Of a stretch of 64,000 bases of DNA, positions 11,200 through 22,423 are shown one piece after another; position 1 is the stretch's first letter; each line of letters begins with the position of its first letter. The position numbers and the translations under genes were made by a program. Source of the DNA: Podaxis mareebaensis (Eukaryota; Basidiomycota; Agaricomycetes; Agaricales; Agaricaceae); contig JAEUWP010000475.1 in the NCBI GenBank assembly GCA_018524725.1, positions 1 to 64,000 on the forward strand, in the 5' to 3' direction. The notes below the pieces were generated by a model. It did no database searches. It worked only from the letters and a program-made list of their open reading frames with translations, and was not told the DNA's origin.

Positions 11200-12561
11200 A
11201 AAGCCAACAACACCAATGGATTCTGAATCATTCAAGACCTATCCTTTCCTCGTGGTGACCCTAAACACCCCTCAGTCAACTCCGAAATCGATTCAGATAC
11301 CTTCCCATGTGACTGGGGCACCTTCACACAAATTCACAAAATTGTTCAGAATGCCCCACTAGGTACCCAAGCAGCCACAATGGATGTCAATTCAGCCTTC
11401 CGTTGTTGCCCAATCAAACCATCACAACAACCACACTTCATTGTCTATTGGGACAATAAGTTCTACATTGACCATAATGCCCCATTCAGTGCCTCCAGCT
11501 CAGGAGGGGTATTTGGTCACCTCGCTGATGCCATGACAGCCATCATTTGTCACCATACCCTATCTGAATGCAGAAACTGGGTTGACAATTTCATATTTTT
11601 CTGAACTCCACTCCTTCCCTATCACCCAGACCTACTACCCACATACTCTTATGACCTCACATTAATCCAAGAAATAGCCTCAAACCTTGGCTGGCCTTGG
11701 AAAACCTCCAAAACTAGATCCTTTGCAGCATCCTTTCACTACCTCAGGTTTGATTGGGACCTTGATCTGAAGATGGTCCAGATATCCAAAAACAAGAGGC
11801 AAAAATACCTCCTTAAACTCAAACCATGGACTGTTGACAAAAAATTCTCTCAAAAAGAGACTGAATCAGTTCTTGGCACCCTCATACACTGCTCCCTAGC
11901 CCTACCTGATGGTCAGTCACACCTCCCAGCCATATCATGTTTTGCCTCCTCTTTCGAAGGAAAATCCTGATTTAGCCATTACACCCCTAACTCCACTGTC
12001 CTTCATGACATCAATTGGTGGTGTTCCCAGTTATCCTCTCCATTCTGCGGATCTTCAATTACTGCCCCACCCCCTCCTTCCTCAATTGATTTCTGGGTTG
12101 ATGCTTCTACTTCATGGGGCATTGGAGTCATTTTCAACAATGAGTGGGATTCATGGAAACTCATTGAGGGGTGGGACTCACATCCCCATTGAAAGATTGG
12201 CTGGGCAGAAATCATAGCAATTGAATGTGGCCTTTGACTAGCTATTCTTTGAGGCTTCAACAACACACACTTTACCATTAAATCGGACAATGTAGGAGTC
12301 ATTGGCACCATCAATGGAGGAAAATCATGCAACCCCAAACAGAATCTAGTCCTCCAGTGCATCACTACCCTCCTTCATACCCATTCCCTATAGATTTCAC
12401 CCATGTACATCCCTTCTGCAGCCAACTTAGCTGATACTCCCTCCCAAGGACTCACAATTCCACACTTACCTCATTCTCAAAACACCTTTTCACTCCCAGA
12501 TGCCTTATGCCCACTCCTTTCCCACCCTACCCTACCATCAACATCTACCCTAGATAGTTAG
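11194..12561 (+). pseudogene. DIRS reverse transcriptase-RNase H, remainder
   Basis: Continues the RT frame broken at 1682. RT segments seen: IIQDLSFPRG (preceded by a TGA where Arg is expected), TMDVNSAFRCCPI, FYIDHNAPFSASSSGG, and the active site WVDNFIFF in place of WVDD. The RNase H part follows with DFWVDASTSWGIGV, WAEIIAIECG, IKSDN and ANLADTPS. Several TGA codons and a TAG interrupt the frame, which closes with TAG. The enzyme would have copied the element's RNA; this copy cannot. Confidence 0.85.
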
Positions 12562-12633
12562 TAAGCAACCTAATATTTCCACATACATTTACAACCTTTT
12601 TGCACAATACCTCGTTTACACCTTACTACTATA

Positions 12634-13734
12634 ATGCCCAACCCCCACACTCTTATTTACCCAACAGCTCATCTATATCATAACACACATTCCAAAAGTT
12701 CTTCTATCAGACCCTCAGACCTCAGTCCAGCCTCACACCACAAAATCAAGACAGCCATCTGCAATAGTCTAGCCCCATCCATGCTACAAGCATACCAATC
12801 CACATTTAATCACTTTCACAAATTTTGTGACCATGAGAACATACCCCAACACCTTCGCTTTCCAACCCCTGAAATCCTCCTATGTGCTTATGCAGCTGAT
12901 GGCCTTGGTCAAATCTCAGAAAGTATGACATGAAGCAGAATCACCACCCTTAAAGCATGGCATTCTGCTAACAATTAGACCTGGAATGGCAGTGACCACC
13001 TCAGTCACATTCTCAATGGCATCCACAATGCTATACCCCACTCCTCTATACAAACTCAACACCCTCCCTTAACAATTCAAGCCCTAGAATCCCTAGCCAC
13101 ATTCCTCAACCAATTGGACCCCTTTGATTCTGCCGTCCTAGCATGTGCCTCCATGGCATTCTGGGGACAATGTCAACTGGGTGAACTACTTCCCTCCAGT
13201 TCATCACCTATTCACATACCTTCCCTCCCCCACTGGTATTCAGTCAAGTACTCCACCAACAATTGGAACACTTGGATACTCCACCTTCCCTCAACAAAGA
13301 CCAACCACCTAGGACAGAAAGTTGCACTTGTTCGTCAACATGGCCCCACCAACCCAATCAAAACCCTACACCAACACCTCCAAGTCAACAAATTCCCATC
13401 CACCATGCCCCTCCTCTCATTCAAGAGAGGACACGTCAGTCATATCCTCACCAAAAAGTCCTTCCTGGGACAATGCAATCAAATATGGAAAAAAGCCAGC
13501 CACCCACCACTCACCAGTCACTCCTTCCACATCAGAGGCATCACCCACCTCCTCCTCGCCAACATTCCCCCCAATGTAGTTAAAACCATGGGCCACTGGT
13601 CCTCAGATGCCTTCCTTTGCTACTGGAGGACCATAGAACACATTGTTCCCCTACATGCCAGCAATATCTGTATCCAACAACCATCAAACACAACCCAACA
13701 CACTACCAACACTCTCCACCGCCTCTGTGGGTGA
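12634..13734 (+). pseudogene. DIRS tyrosine recombinase
   Basis: One frame with a TGA and a TAG inside. The N-terminal core-binding part reads SMLQAYQSTFNHFHKFC and ILLCAYAADGLG. The catalytic part has MAFWGQCQLGELLPSS, HSFHIRGITHLLLANIPPN and MGHWSSDAFLCYWR. In this family the box I Arg normally sits before LGEL and the box II motif is H-x-x-R. Here they read Gln and His, changes explained by CGN to CAN. The C-terminal Tyr (CYWR) is kept. The enzyme would insert the circular cDNA; this copy lacks its catalytic arginines. Confidence 0.85.
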
Positions 13735-13920
13735 GCTCACCACAATGGAATGCCTCAGCTGGGTGGTGCCTCATGTTTTTGGGTGACCCAATGCGTTCCC
13801 ACTTTGACCTCACCACCTGGGGTCTCTGGGCACCTACAGCCCACAGGCTTCCACACCCAACTCCCAGTGTCGTTCCTAGTATACCCTTCATAATACACAA
13901 TTCACTATCCGGTGCCATGG

Positions 13921-14486
13921 ACGAGATATCCATTTCTGTCCTCAACAGTGGAACTGCAGCTTATGTGACTTACACGTTGTTTCAGTCGGATTACGATCTT
14001 GATGAGCCTATCTGGGAATGCTTCATAAGGACACATATACTAATTCCACTGCTTTGTAAGTAATATGTCGGTGGACATTTACCCTTTCTGAAAGTTTAGC
14101 TAGGTTTTCCAGGGATGGGAATTGGACTTGCAGGCGTCATCATGCTCGTTATCGATAACTGGCACAGTGCTCGATCTCTCCAACTCCTGACATTCGCGTT
14201 TTCCGCTGTGCTAGGGTTGTAGTTAATTGGAGCACCCCTAGCGATCACCGCATATGGCTATTGCGCTGCAGACCGTGATGTCGGGGAAAAGTGGGATCTT
14301 GGAAAATTATCTGGTCTCTTTTTGCCGACGGCCGGTAATCTCATCATATTCGCGACTATTGTGTTCTATGCATATTGGGTTTTGGCACTTGTTACAGGGA
14401 ACCTACTTGGCACTCCCAGTAACGACGTAGCAGCACTCTACTGGGTGTACTTTGCCGCTCACAGGCCTCCTATGCTTACGTTTTGA
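13921..14486 (+). pseudogene. Broken multi-pass membrane protein gene
   Basis: Exon 1 reads MDEISISVLNSG...ILIPLLC and ends at 14055 with a GTAAGT donor. A 48-nt intron leads in phase to exon 2 at 14104 (FPGMGIGLAGVIMLVIDNW). At least four hydrophobic segments are visible, including LQLLTFAFSAVLG and GNLIIFATIVFYAYWVLALV. An in-frame TAG at 14220 interrupts it and the frame ends at TGA 14484-14486. It abuts the DIRS element on the left, so the 5' part may have been lost. I do not recognise the family. The clean splice site and phase argue for a real former gene. Confidence 0.45.
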
Positions 14487-14738
14487 AGTTGGGCGGATCA
14501 GTGGTTGGATATGATGATGACACGCCTTGTCAATATCCACCAGCGCTTGTGGCTTTGGCGTGTACAGTCTTGATCACGTACTTCGCCGCAGTTCTCGGGA
14601 TCTAGACTTTGCTTCTTGTTGACTTTTTTCATGACCTGTCGGACATGATTGATTCTTCCCTATGCAGCTCGTCCTCGTGTCTCAGATGAATCCCTTTGCA
14701 CCCTTCTATGTCCGTAAATGACATAGGCTAGTAGCTTG

Positions 14739-14745
14739 TATATAA
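14739..14745 (+). promoter_or_regulatory. TATA box candidate
   Basis: TATATAA followed by GG, then a CT-rich stretch and an ATG 53 bp downstream. Good promoter context, but the downstream ORF is unidentified. Confidence 0.35.
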
Positions 14746-14797
14746 GGCCCCTCTCGCTACTTTCTTTACAGTATCTCTCAAAGACCCTCCGCTTCAC

Positions 14798-15220
14798 ATG
14801 GAATATTGCAGCGTGACCAGCGAAGAAACGCGTTTGGGGTTGTGCCCTGCAGCTATCAACAGTAGCCCCTATCTTCTGCAGGCCCACTTCAAAGATAGCG
14901 AGACGAAGCCATCCAATGACGGTCGGAATTCGTTGGATGAAGGGTTCAAGGTTATCCTAACAAATCGGCGTTGGCTCATCCACGTCGAGTGTTGCATCAT
15001 AACTCCCCGTTGTTCCGTCCTTTGTACTCGCCGTGCTGAGATTCCGAGACCCAAAGTCCGTTATAGTCCCTCCCTCCTCGTGAGAACGTTGGATGCAGTT
15101 CTGCATACTGATTGCTTCACCCTTCCGAGGGGTTGCATGGAGAAGGGCCTTGACCCAGGACCGGGCGGAGTAGCTCATTTATGCACTTGCGATTCAGCGC
15201 AGATAATGCCACTGTTATGA
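14798..15220 (+). CDS. Orphan ORF behind a TATA box (doubtful)
   Basis: Open frame of 140 codons beginning MEYCSVTSEETRLG. It is rich in Cys and Arg, with no signal peptide, membrane segment or domain I recognise. The only support is its position just downstream of a good TATA box and a CT-rich leader. It may be a first exon with unseen introns or a chance frame. Confidence 0.2.
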   Translation: MEYCSVTSEETRLGLCPAAINSSPYLLQAHFKDSETKPSNDGRNSLDEGFKVILTNRRWLIHVECCIITPRCSVLCTRRAEIPRPKVRYSPSLLVRTLDAVLHTDCFTLPRGCMEKGLDPGPGGVAHLCTCDSAQIMPLL

Positions 15221-16396
15221 TTTTACCGATTCCTAGGCACATATGATGGATACCCCTCCGTGTAAGTAAATAGGGTCCTTTTGTGGGGATGGCAGAAGTT
15301 GAGAAATAAGATGTAGCTTGTCTCTCTGCATGACTTGCCGATGAAAAGAAGAAATTTGGGAGAGGGGGTAGTAGACAAGTGCAAAACGTGGAGCATACTG
15401 TATAAAGTACATAAAGGAAGAGAGCATAACGCAGATTGTGACACGTCACAGAGAAATACACCCCGGGGGAAACCTGCTTCATAGTCTCCGTAGTACCACC
15501 CCTAGTCTTGCGGTCATGACACCTCCACGCTTACCTGCTCATCTCATATCTGATTTCAAAGCCCGACAACCCGCGGTAGTAAGTCATTACCGCCCATCGA
15601 GAGGCCCATTCTTAACCCTCAAATTTCTGAGTTCGGTCCGGCTATGATCCATGCTTTGCGGATGACTCTCCACCTTGTACATTCGAATTCAGCTTCCTCC
15701 GGCTCCAGTCGGCGTAACTACTCCAGGGATTTAAGTATGCCGTGACACGTTTGCGACCCTTGCAACCCATACGGCCGCAGTATTCGCGGAAATGCATGAA
15801 GGGGGCCTAAAGAACTGCTTCCTGAGTCTCGCCCAAGTTTCGCCACTTAACATCGCTGTGTTCCTTTACTGGCAGGTGCTAGCCTTCGACGGTCGGAAAA
15901 CTTGCCTGGATCCCCGAGTAGCAATGTCTGGAGATGTTTCACCGTTCATACTTTACGGCAGTTCTATTGTTAGCAGAAAGCGTACACCGAAACTCGCCAG
16001 AAAGCCTAGGGCTTTGCTGTAGGGGAAAGTGTGTCTCCTTGGACCTTCTCCCCGCATGAGAACCTGTTCGTTGAAAAAATTCCGTCCAATCCGACAGCAC
16101 ATTGCTTGAACAGCTCAAGTTCTCATGATGTCCCGCACTTTCTAATGGGCTCCCCGGGTCAATCACTCCGGGGAATGTACGAGTTTGCCAAGAACACCCT
16201 TTTAGATAATCGTTTCATTCCGTTCTTCATTCACCTCCTCACTGCCTCAACTACCCTGAGGAAATGATATTAATCAACGGTATGTTCAGACCGCAGGGCT
16301 CTGGCACATATTTAGCGACTTCACTCTCAGCACATCAATTCCAACACACCTTGTAACTTCATCCTACAACCCTCCCAACCGAATTCATTCGCCAGC
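15221..16396. other. No gene recognised
   Basis: Mixed-composition host sequence with short unconvincing frames on both strands. The last 150 bp serve as promoter and leader of the lectin gene at 16397. Confidence 0.5.
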
Positions 16397-17167
16397 ATGC
16401 TGTTCTCAAACGTTTTTTCGCTTACCACCGTCACCGTCCTCTTTGGCGCCGCTCTTGCCCGTGCACAGGTGCGTCCGAAATCACACATATGCGCATTCCA
16501 CCTCTGATGCATCATGAGCAGCTTGCTGATGGTCGGTATCGCATCTGGAATGGACTTCAATCCGCTCGTAGCTTCCCAAGCGGTGGACAACAAGGTCCCT
16601 TTCAGACCTTCATTACTATGTCGGACCAGTTTGCGAGTATTCATGAACAGGTTCGTCTACATCTATATATGCAATGGTGCTTCTTAGCTCAACAGGTTGT
16701 TTGGTCCTAGTGGGATGTCAGTTCCGACGGAAATGGGGGGTATATCATCCAAAATGTAGGAACCGGAGCCAAAGCATTTGCGAATCCGACCTCGGTAGGC
16801 GTGACTTAATGCATTCAGAGTACATGGTGGACTAAATCCCTCCAGGGTGCTCAGGTCGTGGCAGCCTCAAATCAACAAAGTTCCTGGTCTATTGTGGACA
16901 GCGGGAATAACGGTCAAGATGATCTCTATATTGTTCGTTTCTAGCTATATTGGTCCAATCTGCCTTTCCTAATTTGAGGTGCACAGATCAAGGTTCCGTC
17001 TCAAGACTTGCTCTGGACCAATACGCCCAGGGACTCCCTCGATAATGCCGTGAGCAACGTTTTATCATAATGGAACTGTGTACAGCTACTAATACTGACT
17101 TTTTTAGATCTTCCTGAAAGGTTCCGACGGGAGTGCTGCCCAGAGGGTCATTTTTCAGGCGATTTAG
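16397..17167 (+). CDS. Secreted ricin-B-like beta-trefoil lectin
   Basis: Six exons: 16397-16468, 16522-16650, 16711-16794, 16846-16932, 16987-17049, 17108-17167, giving 164 aa. Exon 1 is exactly a signal peptide (MLFSNVFSLTTVTVLFGAALARAQ is 24 residues, hydrophobic core VTVLFGAALA). The mature part has three similar repeats opening with a GRYRIWN / GGYIIQN / DLYIIKV strand and closing near a Trp or Phe (EQWDV, SSWSIV, RVIFQ), the pattern of beta-trefoil carbohydrate-binding proteins. All five introns lie between codons (phase 0). The sugar ligand cannot be told from sequence. A protease-inhibitor beta-trefoil of the mycocypin type is the main alternative. Splice sites are GT-AG, introns 51-60 nt. 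Confidence 0.7.
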
Positions 17168-17935
17168 GAATTCGGGTACACATGGGCAGTTCGAGCAAGG
17201 GACTCTGTACTCCTTGTTTATTCGTCACTGCTTTACGATTAATGTTTAATGATTGTAATGTATAAATCGTCTCATTTAACAGTTGCTCTCAATGTTCCTT
17301 CTATGTCATGATTCCACGTACCGAACTTGCGACCAAACCAAATTTTGGTTGTTGGCGTGGACGCTTATCACTTTCTTGATGATGTCACACGCGTGAGGCA
17401 TCCCTCCGGTGCATGTAAGCACTACCATCATACCAACGATTCGTTAATACCGATTCCTCTCTTTCCCCCTTTTTTTCGCTTATCCCGCTTGTCCTGTATT
17501 CGCGTACACGTTCAACTAGTCCATCTGTCGCGTGCCTATTGATTTCCCGCCGATTAATGCGGTCTGTTCAGCACCATTTGTCAGGCTTACACCCGGTGTT
17601 ATATGCACATCACTCTGGATGACTTTTTGTCTGTATTTGGCACATAGACTTTGAACACCCCCGGCCGCGAACTCAGTATGGCGGTTACTGAACATCTAAA
17701 GCGAGAGCGAGAGCTCGGGTCCGAGTAAGATCATACCTTTGGTATGACCAACTTGTGGCTTATGACCCTTCTATCATCTAATACTCTACATTGGTATCGC
17801 CGTTTGTATAAGAAATACATTAGTGCGCAAAGGTAATCACCACAACAAAGGACGGGTGAAAAACCTTGCTCGAGTAACCAATACCAATGATGATCGCTTA
17901 TATGGAAAGTCGAAATACTAAATTCCACCTTAACA
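17168..17935. other. No gene recognised
   Basis: Intergenic stretch between the lectin and acyltransferase genes, which converge here. It contains the 3' untranslated parts of both. No repeat or RNA gene seen. Confidence 0.5.
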
Positions 17936-19215
17936 TCAAGCCGCACTGTTGGTGATCTTGGTACTCACCAATTCCTGGTTGAACCCTGCATCAAATGCAG
18001 CCTTGTGGACGCCTGCATTCTTCCAATCTGGTTCTCCCGCAGCACGTAACGTGCGAGGGTCACTCAAATATATATAGTGAAGCATGCAGCGAAGGTATAT
18101 CGCGGCTGTTGAAGGCCGTCGGTCATTGACGGGATCGTGCCAAACAACGAGGACTCACCTCGTCCGTTTCCGAGGAACTTCCGTTCCCCAGTGAGAATAT
18201 GGACATTCCTCTCCCAATCGCCCACAGCAATTCCCTCTGGATAATGCTGAGCTACATGATCTTCTTTCGTATACATGATTTCGCAATACCCCATCAATTC
18301 CCCATCCCAAGACATCATGCACGGCAGGACATGTGGATCCGTTATGACGTCTTCAAGGTATTTCCTGTGTTTCTCGAGCCCTCCCCTCTCCCCCCATGCT
18401 GAGTTGACGCGATCATCGTTGTGCCACTTGTTGAACGCCGCGAGATGCCGCGAAATCCCATCTTCCTGTTTCCACTTGTCAGTTACGCCGTCCAAGTCGA
18501 AATAATGGATCTCCAGGAACTGTCCGACATGGGCACAGTATCGCCTGTACAAAAGCTGCCCAGGAGTAGGCTTTTGTGGTCGCAGGGGGTGCCTCGCGAT
18601 TACCTTGCTGGAACGGGTAAACGCGTCCACAGCCGGAATGGGTTTCCTCGGGTCCCGTAACCAGCTATGTTCGTGATAACCTTCAGCTCCCGCTCCTTGC
18701 CAGAATGCGGCACGGGAGATGAAGTACACATCCCGTTCGAGGATACGTGGTGTTCTGTCCTCATTGGGATACAGGCGTCCTAGCCCACTGCTGAGAAGGT
18801 AAGCAGAGAGTTCAGGATGGTTGAGAACTGAGTAGAAGATGATAGGAAGGTGTTCTTGTTCGCGATAGAGGGTGAACAATGCGGAAAGAGCCGACCAGAA
18901 GGACGCGATTGGAACGGTCTCGGGGAAGGTGAGTTTGAGAACGTTATATCGGGGGACGTGCTGTGTGATCCCTTCGAGTTCGGTGTTTACAGACGTCAAG
19001 TCGAGAGCCACTGTGTCACAGAGCACCTGGTACTCTAGCACGGGTTTGCCATCAATTCGAATTTGTGGTCCGGAAGGGCCGTCGAAGTGAGTTACTCGTT
19101 CTCCTGTGGGTAATCGGGTAACAAGCTCCTCGATAGATTTGGTTTGAGTTGATTTGGGCGAAGTGTGCTCGCATATGGCCTGAAGCCGTCGTGTTGCGGG
19201 TGATATCTGGGCCAT
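17936..19215 (-). CDS. Siderophore-type N-acyltransferase (AlcB/IucB-like GNAT)
   Basis: Exon 1 is 19215-18159 and exon 2 starts at 18105 after a 53-nt intron. Read to the first stop the protein has 408 aa. The GNAT-like C-terminal half shows the family signatures DVYFISRAAFWQG, a Trp/His-rich HEHSWLRDP, and SDPRT...GEPD in exon 2. Such enzymes acylate N5-hydroxyornithine or N6-hydroxylysine using acyl-CoA in hydroxamate siderophore synthesis. The usual C-terminal LPHKR-type motif is absent. Either exon 2 runs on to a TGA (…NQEL then VSTKITNSAA), or a donor GTGAGT at 17968 leads to an exon I could not identify. No ornithine monooxygenase or NRPS lies nearby. The CpG-poor transposon block begins 425 bp upstream of its start. 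Confidence 0.75.
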
Positions 19216-19639
19216 TTCGTATGTTTTGATGATCCACGTGTGTTCTAGACTTCAGGCAGGAGTTGGAGGGCAAGGATTGATGTGCACCGTCGACTTCACA
19301 GGGGGGGAAGCAGTGGATAGTGAACTTGTTCACCCAACCTCGACCCATAAATTTTATCTGATAAGACAACGGCACGAGCCTGAGCCAATGTGGGAATTCC
19401 CGGCTTTGGCAACTGTCCATATTGCTGCCGAGAGCGCCGGGGTCGGAGCCATCGCCCGACCGGACATCGTATCCGTGATTGTCAAGAAGTGTCCTAGTGC
19501 TCTCTGGTTCGTGCCAATATTGCGGCAGAAAGAAGCCGTAAGCGACTCAGGAAAATGACAAAGCCCGAGACACTCTTGCAATACCTTAGCTTAAACGTTA
19601 CAAAGCCTCTATAACTGCCATCCCACTAGTTCCGATAGA
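19216..19639. other. Upstream region of acyltransferase gene
   Basis: CpG-containing host sequence that should hold the promoter of the minus-strand acyltransferase gene. No further gene recognised. Confidence 0.45.
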
Positions 19640-21420
19640 AGATATCTCGACTGGAAGTGGCTAGGAACCACCTGCTGATTGCATCAAAATATCCAGTAGA
19701 AGCCTGCAAGTGTGGCTCACCCATCTTTCTTTCATTTCTCCATAGCTCAGGCCCTCCATGAACTCCCAAGTGAGCATGTAAACTCAAGTTGCAAATCTCA
19801 CCAATGCATCCCCACTACACGTTGATGCATGCAGTATTGTCTTGGGCACCCATTTGCCCTGTCATATTATCTTCATTATATCTGGTTATCTCTGACACAG
19901 TGGTAAGAATCGGAGATATGCAGACAGACTCATTCACAAACTCCCCACTGCAACAGTCTTCAGCCATGGCCCTATGGAGATGGTACATTTGCCAGATTGT
20001 TGATTTGGCCCTAGGTGTTGCTGGCTACAACATGTAAAGTGCCTTGGGAACATGCAGCTGGTCATTCAGATCAACATTTCTTTACAAGTATGGTATTTCA
20101 CATCAGATCCTGGTGAAAATCAGATTGCTAAGGATGCTTCATTATGAATTCTTAGCTAATTGTATCTCTATTCTCTGAAAATAATGTGAGTCATTACACA
20201 AGCACTTAGGGAATTGAGTATGTGATACATGAGGAGCAGGAAGGAACCCACAATCTCTATGACTAGTAATATCTGCATCACACCATGGGATATGTACAAC
20301 AGTTGGTAATCATTCAAGCTCTGGACATGAAATCCATGCATCTTTCACCTATATCACAGAACATTTCCAGATGAGCTTGAAGATTTGATTACTAATTTCA
20401 CTCTAGATCATCTACTGCCTTTGTGTGGCAGAAGTGAGGAAAATCCTAGGTATTGCATTTTTATGTGACTGTAGCTTATGGCTTCCCTTCAACCATTAAT
20501 GGCTCCTATATGTTATCAATCTCTTCATTTGGCATAGTCATATTCAATGGGGCTAATTCAAAGCACTTCTTCTAACTCTCTGAAAGCTGGACCTCAATGT
20601 GGACACATTTTTGTAGACAATAGAACAACTCATAACTGCAGTAACTCATCATTGGCACTATCCAATGTCATGTGGGAGGTCTACAAGGATGACAGGAACT
20701 GGGAATCTCAAATAGGATTTGTATGGGTTAGACAACATTTCAACAAGTTTTATCCTTTATTTGATAAGGGTGCATAGTACATATATGATATAAATAGCTG
20801 TAAGAGGTGAGGGATTCACTTTTTTCTGCTTGCCTTCAAAGAGCTTAATAGTGGCACATTCTATTAGGGTGGTCCTTATCACTGGTCACCTATGCTTAAG
20901 CTAGGGGGTGGCTATCTCAGTAGATAGTTCACAAATGTTAGGATCTACCAAGAAGGATGACAGTAAGTTGGTGGCAAGGCAAGTGTCCAATCAAGCACAC
21001 TTAGAGGTCAAACTTCTATTAGTTGAGGATATGACCAATAGAAAGTTTACTACCACACTGATTGTTGACTAATGTCAATTACAAAGAGCACAAGAAGTGA
21101 TTTGAGATTTAAGATTGAGATTTGAGAATATTGGAAGCTTGTACTTCTAGTATATGAACAGCTATTTAAGTGCTATATCTAAGGTCCTAATCAGGAAATT
21201 ATGACAACATAGTACTAGGTTCAAAAGTCAATCAAAGATATATAACTACAGAGTAGAGACAGACAAGAATAGAAGTAGACTAAAAGGGATAGAAATAGTT
21301 CAATTTCAAGAATAGTATAAGGTGAGTAACAAGGGAGAAATAACAGAGGGAAGGGAGATGAGGGAGTAATACTAAGAGGTATCCATCTATACATTTTGAT
21401 TGATAGACAAAAGGTGTATA

Positions 21421-22005
21421 TTACAAGTCCAAGTCCAGGTGAAGCTGTCCATCAGAGGAATCAGAGGTAAATGAGTCAGGAGATGAGGTAGAGGAGGGAA
21501 CAGTGAAGTTCCTGACAAGTGGGAAGTCAGAAGAGTCTGACTTGACTATAGAGCTGTAGCATGGTGACTGTAATGATGATGATGATAAGGAGACATCTAC
21601 AGTGATATAGGGAGGCAGGTAAGGAAGAGGTGGAGGTAGAGCAATAGTGGGTTCTTCTGAGGGTGATTTGTCAATACCAGGGATGTTGGAGTTGATACTG
21701 AAGAGCAGAGGGGGTTGGGTATACTGTGGAGGAATAGATGGCAGATCCTCAGAGTTAGGATTGATATAATAGACTTCTACTTCTCAAAAGTAGAGTCTGT
21801 GTGTGACTTCATATTTGATAATATGAGGGACAACTTCCAGTGGGTATATCATATATAGATGAAGAATACAATTGGCTCTCTGGCATAAGGGATCATCTTC
21901 CAACCATAGGCCTATGATAAATTGAAGTTGTTGGTGATTGTCTGAATGTATAAGCCATTGGGGTCAAAGACATGGGTGAAGGGAGCATTCTCCCAAGTGA
22001 TGCAT
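21421..22005 (-). pseudogene. Decayed ORF of unknown type
   Basis: A 194-codon frame from ATG with two in-frame TGA codons. It reads LIHSDNHQQLQFIIG, then YMIYPLEVVPHIIKYEV, then a Pro/Ser-rich acidic tail ending DGQLHLDLDL. No known domain. Because it lies in the CpG-poor block outside the chromovirus 2 LTRs, it probably belongs to an older element into which chromovirus 2 inserted. Confidence 0.35.
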
Positions 22006-22423
22006 AAGATCTCAGTCATCATTTGATCAGTGAAATAGAATAGGGGGCCAAGCATTGGCCAGTCTTCAGAGAACAAGGATGCATGGCCAGGTAGATATCA
22101 ATTGGCAAAGGCTTCATTCCAATAGCAAAGTCAAGTTGCTGGCAGAGTCAGTGATGTCAGTGGTAGTGTCTCAAGAGGTGTTGGGAAGACTGGATTCATG
22201 GATGAGAGCATGATAAATGATATTGGTACAGGATAGCTGGGGTGAGTTCATAATACATTCACTTTGATTTTGCTCACCCTTCATGACTACAATGAGCTTG
22301 TCAAATAATTCACACCCTCAAGTGACTTAAGATAGGAGCATTACTTGAGAAAATGTGGGCTGTATGCCTGAGAAAGATGTGAGTAGAGTAAAGGTTATCC
22401 ATGCTTTAGTGTTGTAGTGGGTA

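Larger units (their letters stand above)
11194..13860 (+). mobile_element. DIRS-like retrotransposon, right part
   Basis: Right portion of the element that begins at the left window edge. It carries the RT remainder, RNase H and tyrosine recombinase. The right border is not precise: coding sequence ends at 13734, and CpG-bearing host-like sequence starts near 13,865. I found no clear terminal repeat. Confidence 0.75.

Noticed and set aside
16681..16713. Premature TAG in the lectin gene after VVWS
   Set aside because: The TAG is the intron acceptor (CCTAG at 16710); the next exon starts with WDVSSDG in phase.
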